Part shown: one piece after another, positions 51,557-55,297 of the stretch | Layout: each line of letters starts with the position of its first letter | How positions within the stretch are numbered: position 1 is the first letter of the stretch | NCBI GenBank assembly: GCA_902791235.1 | Contig: CADAUV010000005.1 | Coordinates: forward strand, 1-55,297 | Length of the DNA: 55,297 nucleotides | Source of the DNA: Oscillospiraceae bacterium | Lineage (GTDB): Bacteria; Bacillota; Clostridia; Oscillospirales; Acutalibacteraceae | Direction: 5' to 3' | Program-made: the position numbers and the translations under genes | Notes under the pieces: model-generated | What the model saw: the letters and a program-made list of their open reading frames with translations, nothing else | Database searches by the model: none | What the model was told of the DNA's origin: nothing

Positions 51557-52045
51557 TTGAAAAAGTGGAAATTATTATTTATTCCAATAATAAGCATTTT
51601 ATTAATTGTTTTGCTGTATAATGCCGCAACATTTCTGTTTTTTGAAAGCAGTGTTAACAACAGAATAAAAACAGATATAAAAAGGATTGATTTATCCACT
51701 CTCAATAGTATAACAATAAAAAATGATGGTAATGAAGAAACACTTTATCCGCAGGATGAAAGATTTGATATAGTTAAAAAGACTTTCGATAAAAAAAGGC
51801 TAAAAAAAGAAACCGTTCATTATTACGAGCCGGAAGAGGGTCACTATGAAATCACTCTTCATTGTGAGCAAAATGATTACATTTTATACGGTTGCCCTTA
51901 CAGTTATACTGACGGCAGTATTGATACACCGGTTTACTTTATTCTTTATGACTATTCAAACTACAACACTATGTCATATCTCTATTTGTATGTAGGAGTA
52001 TCTGAAAAAGAATTCAGAGAGATATTTCCTATTAATGACAAGTGA
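51557..52045 (+). CDS. Membrane-anchored hypothetical protein, candidate immunity protein
   Basis: A 162-residue protein with a TTG start after AAAGGATG. One N-terminal membrane helix (about 5-28), then an extracytoplasmic domain rich in Tyr, Asp and Glu. AT-rich like the neighbouring toxin pieces. It lies just before a remnant of an Rhs tip whose coding starts at its own stop codon. A role as immunity to an Rhs-delivered toxin is inferred from position only. Confidence 0.55.
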   Translation: MKKWKLLFIPIISILLIVLLYNAATFLFFESSVNNRIKTDIKRIDLSTLNSITIKNDGNEETLYPQDERFDIVKKTFDKKRLKKETVHYYEPEEGHYEITLHCEQNDYILYGCPYSYTDGSIDTPVYFILYDYSNYNTMSYLYLYVGVSEKEFREIFPINDK

Positions 52046-52356
52046 CGGTTCTGTGTCACATAAGAATAGCAAAATGCCAAGCAACTTCCTTGATAAGGTC
52101 GGAAAAAAGCTGAATTCATATAAAATATTGCGTAGCTGCAATATTTTTCAAGTGGCCAAATAAGGCTAATATAGGGCACGCCGCTATTAGTGGTCAGGTT
52201 GTTAACTATAAAAACCTTTATGATGTTTATTATTACGCTCATACTGCTCCAAGAAATGAGAAACGCTATTATGGACATACAAGGAAATACAACTCATTAA
52301 AAGACTTTTTATACTACTATAATGGTGCAAGAATATATGTATGCATTTTAAAATGA
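52033..52356 (+). pseudogene. Rhs tip remnant fused to an amidase-like toxin fragment
   Basis: In one frame it reads TSDGSVSHKNSKMPSNFLDK and a further 25 residues to a stop at about 52161; MPSNFLDK recurs in the Rhs fragment at 55.15 kb. After a frame change a second piece reads KANIGHAAISGQVVNYKN, then YYYAHTAPRNE and ends YNGARIYVCILK, 10 bp before the next gene. The second piece resembles the C-terminal part of amidase_6-type domains, with the His of AHT. There is no start codon, a frameshift, and most of the toxin is missing, so it is a dead fragment. Confidence 0.65.
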
Positions 52357-52365
52357 GGTGGTATT

Positions 52366-52899
52366 ATGAAACGCAAAAGTTTATTATTCATAGTTTTAAT
52401 TATTACTTTGGCACTTGTTTTTTCCTCATGTGCAAGATTTACCGGTAAAGAGGCAAAAGAGGCAGCAGAGCAAATCACTGCAACAATTACATACAAAGAG
52501 GTTGCAACAGAAAGCGATTTTCAAAGAATGAACAACGCTTATTCTGACCCGCCAAGAGAAGTTCCTCTTGAAGAAGACGATTATTACTTAGTAAAGTTTA
52601 GTTGCACTTTTAATAACAACGCCGCAAAAAATATTTCATTTATAAGTTTTAAGCCTTATAGTGACGGCGTAGTTAATATTAGTGACGAGGCAATAGATAT
52701 CTTCCCGACATATTATATTGAACCTAATAGCAGTGAATCATTTGATGCCTATATCTATATTGACAAATCATTGGACAGTGAAGAAAAAATCAATGAAAAG
52801 TTAAGCGGTATGACCTTTGATTTTGAAGCGGATTACTCTAAAGATGAGTTTGAAAATCCATTGAAAATATCATTTAAAGGCGAATACAAAGCATCGTAA
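52366..52899 (+). CDS. Lipoprotein, candidate immunity protein
   Basis: A 177-residue protein. Signal peptide with lipobox VFSSC (Cys22), then an Asp/Glu-rich extracytoplasmic domain of about 150 residues with a beta-sandwich look. GAGGTGGT precedes the ATG. It directly follows the amidase-like toxin remnant, the usual place of an immunity gene; a surface lipoprotein would suit protection against a wall-acting toxin. Function is inferred from position. Confidence 0.6.
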   Translation: MKRKSLLFIVLIITLALVFSSCARFTGKEAKEAAEQITATITYKEVATESDFQRMNNAYSDPPREVPLEEDDYYLVKFSCTFNNNAAKNISFISFKPYSDGVVNISDEAIDIFPTYYIEPNSSESFDAYIYIDKSLDSEEKINEKLSGMTFDFEADYSKDEFENPLKISFKGEYKAS

Positions 52900-53065
52900 A
52901 AACATATTGCAGGTTTCCCTGTCTGTGTAATAATATGGTACGCATATATATTTTCTATATAAAAGGTTAAAAAGCTATTTTAATGAAAACTAATAAACTG
53001 ATTTTAATAACAAGTGACGGTTATGTGTACAAACACCACTAAAGAACATTTATTCAAATTACAAT

Positions 53066-53146
53066 ATTTTGCTTAACGCCTTTTGCCAAGTTGACTTTCA
53101 ATATATTTATTGACTTGTTTTCTTGTTATTGCTAAAATGTAGGTGT
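53066..53146 (+). repeat. 81-bp promoter-bearing repeat, copy 2
   Basis: Copy of 51391-51471, with promoter TTGACT (53110-53115), 17 bp, TAAAAT (53133-53138), placed before the gene at 53203. Just upstream, 53010-53030 repeats CAAGTGACGGTT from 52038-52049, another Rhs-tip trace. Confidence 0.9.
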
Positions 53147-53202
53147 TAGGAAGTCAAGGCATTCAAGAATTGATCTCTTTAGGCATTTGGGGAGGTGATG
53201 AA

Positions 53203-53691
53203 GTGTTCGAAAAAATGTTTAGACTGTCACAGGGGAAGCCGATTGTTTATAATGGCGAAACAATTTTTCGCTATGATGCGATTAATGTTAATAAACATTT
53301 TTCAGGAATTATTAAACTCAATGCCGCATCCTCCGTTTGGAGACAAGGAATCAAGTTAAAAGTTGATAATTTTCTTATCATTGATGAGACTAAAAGAAAC
53401 GAAATGGCGTTATGGGCTGACTATTTTAAAAATGATATACCATTTTATGGTGAAACAAATAATGGATTATTGTATATAAACAATATTTGGGATACTGGCA
53501 ACGGAGTTATCGAAAGTTGGTATAATGGAGCAGCTATGAAGAAAAAAGTTTTGACCTTTAATCATATTAGGTATTTTTGTAATGATGGTCACCCAAATGA
53601 TGATTTTAGCGATATAGTTTTTGAAATAGTTTTAGATAGAGAACCAGTAATGGATAGAAGCAAGTTGCCAAGTTGCTGGTATATAGAATAA
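53203..53691 (+). CDS. Hypothetical protein, candidate immunity protein
   Basis: About 162 residues from GTG 53203, preceded by GGAGGTGATGAA. The frame is open from 53143, but no other start has a ribosome site. Soluble, no signal peptide, rich in Asn, Asp and aromatic residues; reads FEKMFRLSQGKPIVYNGETI at the start and REPVMDRSKLPSCWYIE at the end. Not recognised. It sits between Rhs tip fragments and has its own copied promoter, which suggests a retained immunity gene whose toxin is lost. Confidence 0.6.
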   Translation: MFEKMFRLSQGKPIVYNGETIFRYDAINVNKHFSGIIKLNAASSVWRQGIKLKVDNFLIIDETKRNEMALWADYFKNDIPFYGETNNGLLYINNIWDTGNGVIESWYNGAAMKKKVLTFNHIRYFCNDGHPNDDFSDIVFEIVLDREPVMDRSKLPSCWYIE

Positions 53692-53699
53692 CACAACCA

Positions 53700-54487
53700 G
53701 GGGCATATCCCCTGGCTGTACGGATTGTATTGAGGGTAATAAAACCTCAATAAGCAGTCTTGTAACTTCAGCGGCAGTCGGTGCAGCAAGCGGTGCTGTG
53801 GCAGGAGTTACAGCTGCGGCAACCGAGATAGCAATAACCGAACTTGGCTACAACGCTGCGTCTCATTTCGCTGTTGCGACGGTATCAGCCGCAAGCGGAG
53901 CGACGTATGATGTAACGACGCAGTTGTTAACAACGGGCAAGGTCGATGCAAAAGAGGTTATTCTTTCAACCGCACTTGCCTTTGGAACGGGTTATGCCCT
54001 CAGTAAAGGCTCTGAGGTCGTTGCTAATAAGCTTAATTCTAAGGCAAAGATTCATGCCAAGAACGAACAAGTTTTCAATCTGGAAAACGAACAAGAATTA
54101 CACTCGGATGAGTTTTATAATTATATTAAACTTGTTGATGAACTAGATGTTTCAACGGAGGCAAATACAGCAGTTTTCTATTCAGGAAGAGGAAATAGAA
54201 CTATGGCAGAAGATTTTGCGGTTTCTAATAATAAAACCACTTTAGAAATGACTAAAGGAGGTAAATACTTAGATGATTTAAATCTTTTTAATAATGATAA
54301 ATTATTAGACGGTGAAGCAACAATTATTTGGAGGCGACTTTCACAAAGATATGCCGAAAATGCACAAGGAAACGCTTATTGTTTTGTGCGGAATTCAAAA
54401 CCAGAGAGTATCTTCAATACTACTGAATATCCTGCTCTAACTAATAATAAAAATGTTACAAACATTTTTTCTGAGGTTTTTTATTAA
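53700..54487 (+). pseudogene. Orphan Rhs/WapA-type tip: pre-toxin region plus intact C-terminal toxin domain
   Basis: The frame is open from about 53696, with no start until GTG 53798. The first part is host-like in GC and Ala/Gly-rich (SLVTSAAVGAASGAVAG, AVATVSAASGATYDVTTQLL, AFGTGYALSKGSEVV), typical of pre-toxin segments. From about 54050 it turns AT-rich and encodes a roughly 130-residue terminal domain: VFYSGRGNRTMAEDFA, TTLEMTKGGKYLDDLN, WRRLSQRYAENAQGNAYCF, FNTTEYPALTNNKN. That domain appears complete and is not assigned to a known toxin family. Without the Rhs body it cannot be delivered unless recombined back. Confidence 0.72.
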
Positions 54488-54498
54488 GGGAGGTCATC

Positions 54499-54768
54499 TT
54501 GGTGAGAATTCGCGAAAAAAAACGAAACTATTATAAAGTTATAATTGAACACTTTTATCGTGTTAAATATATTGAAGATTGTAAATCAATGAGCATAGAA
54601 ATAGATTTAAGAGAGCCTTATTTTGAGTTTTCATTGGATATCATTACTCACTGGGATCCACCATATGAAAAGGAAATAATTACCGATAAAGCTAAGCGTA
54701 TTATTTTACAAAATTTAATTGATTATTTAACCAAGCAATTTCCTGATAAAAATGTTTATTTTGAATAA
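54499..54768 (+). CDS. Candidate cognate immunity protein
   Basis: An 88-89-residue soluble protein; TTG 54499 or GTG 54502 after GGGAGGT. Starts VRIREKKRNYYKVIIEHFYR; acidic centre (IDLREPYFEF). It begins 12 bp after the toxin stop and has the same AT-rich composition, the standard position and size of an immunity gene for a polymorphic toxin. No family recognised. Confidence 0.65.
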   Translation: MVRIREKKRNYYKVIIEHFYRVKYIEDCKSMSIEIDLREPYFEFSLDIITHWDPPYEKEIITDKAKRIILQNLIDYLTKQFPDKNVYFE

Positions 54769-54901
54769 GTGGTCTGTATATGAAAAAAGATAGCGATACG
54801 GAATGTGGTTCTTTGTCCCATTGAATTTGGATATCAAAACCATCTGAAATTGGGGTAGATGCAGATTAATATCTACCCTAATGATGATGTTTGGTATTAT
54901 G

Positions 54902-55297
54902 AATTAACTTAATTCAATATGCATATTGCAAAGGCAATCCGTTAAGGTATATTGACCCGACGGGACACAGCGCAGAGGAAAGTCAGGATGGTTTATCGCT
55001 TTTATTCTCCGTACTGAACAACATATTCAGCTTTTTAGACTCACTGTTTAGTTTAGGCGACAATCCCGTTGCACCTGTAAACAGCAAGGTTCAGAATGAA
55101 ATTCAGTCGCAGAGTAAGCATTTAACAGCTAAAATGCCGAGCAACTTCCTTGATAAGCTTCAGGAAGCGCTGAATCCTTCCGATTCTGCAATAAAAGCCG
55201 GCGGATTAATTATTGGAATAGGATTAATCGCAGGAAGCATTGCTGTTACCGCGACAAATCCCCTTCTCGGCGCAATGTTAATGAACGCAGGTATGTC
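54902..55297 (+). pseudogene. Rhs core end and next tip (no start, runs off the window)
   Basis: After a TGA the frame reads INLIQYAYCKGNPLRYIDPTGH, shortened here to its key part YAYCKGNPLRYIDPTGH, the hallmark end of the Rhs repeat-associated core. A linker with KMPSNFLDKLQEALNP and a hydrophobic segment GGLIIGIGLIAGSIAVTATN follow; the frame is open to 55297. There is no start codon or Rhs body upstream, so this is an orphan tip. Its toxin domain lies beyond the window. Confidence 0.8.

Noticed and set aside
1-55297. CRISPR array or classical IS/prophage genes
   Set aside because: No regularly spaced identical repeats, transposase, integrase or phage structural genes were seen; the palindromic repeats are few and not evenly spaced.

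Overview
The window looks like chromosome of a Gram-positive, probably gut-dwelling, endospore-lineage Clostridia bacterium (Ruminococcaceae/Oscillospiraceae-like). The evidence is gene content: Spo0A and a SleB-type cortex hydrolase, DnaD/DnaC-type replication loaders, RibU under an FMN riboswitch, PPi-dependent pyruvate phosphate dikinase, PduL, VanW, DUF1846, DUF951 and a choline-binding-type cell-wall protein. Host genes have moderate GC. Several patches are clearly AT-richer and look acquired (20.6-21.7 kb, 32.6-33.2 kb, 36.5-37.5 kb, 51.5-54.8 kb).

Layout. 1-9.3 kb: 3' part of purL, a double-PAS protein, and a tight leftward operon DUF951-murI-prfA-(tsaC::coaE fusion)-M18 aminopeptidase. 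9.3-20.3 kb: S1-domain protein, fba, ribU with riboswitch, an SmtB-like regulator, a VanRS-like two-component pair, pduL, an LtaS-like enzyme, spo0A and a surface protein. 20.6-31.2 kb: an acyltransferase, guaA, purA (its 5' end is duplicated upstream), DUF1846, ppdK and glmU. 31.2-36 kb: vanW, then a compact repeat-bounded DUF559 nuclease unit, a small kinase cassette, DUF308, and dnaC-like/dnaD. 36-37.8 kb: tRNA-Gly(GCC), a dense palindrome array, a lipoprotein gene, and a promoter-to-terminator structured RNA. 37.8-48.9 kb: an OYE-type flavoenzyme, SDR, DUF362, a cell-wall-binding protein, a GH13/GPH sugar operon, DUF6440, rsmE and ogg. 48.9-51.3 kb: an AT-rich spacer with DnaA-box-like repeats, a small membrane protein, sleB and birA. 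51.4-55.3 kb: decayed Rhs tips with toxin remnants and candidate immunity genes; the last tip runs off the window.

The most interesting signal is a pair of related compound elements, at 32.03-33.30 kb (+) and 46.87-47.42 kb (-). Each has, in the same order: a palindromic repeat (A), a centre, a second palindromic repeat (B) in opposite orientation, a conserved roughly 120 bp leader with a promoter, an unrelated cargo gene, and a conserved roughly 90 bp terminator segment. In the first copy the centre is a DUF559 (Vsr/MutH-like fold) nuclease gene fitted exactly between A and B. In the second the centre is only 27 bp. Both copies begin at the TAA stop codon of the upstream host gene. This resembles a non-autonomous/autonomous pair of a mobile cassette family whose mobility protein could be the DUF559 nuclease; that role is inference.

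Other points worth attention are a Spo0A whose receiver has Glu in place of all three acidic-pocket/phosphoacceptor Asp residues, the TsaC-CoaE fusion, the candidate 6S-like RNA, and the Rhs tip graveyard with duplicated promoters. All functions are read from sequence motifs by eye; no database search was run.
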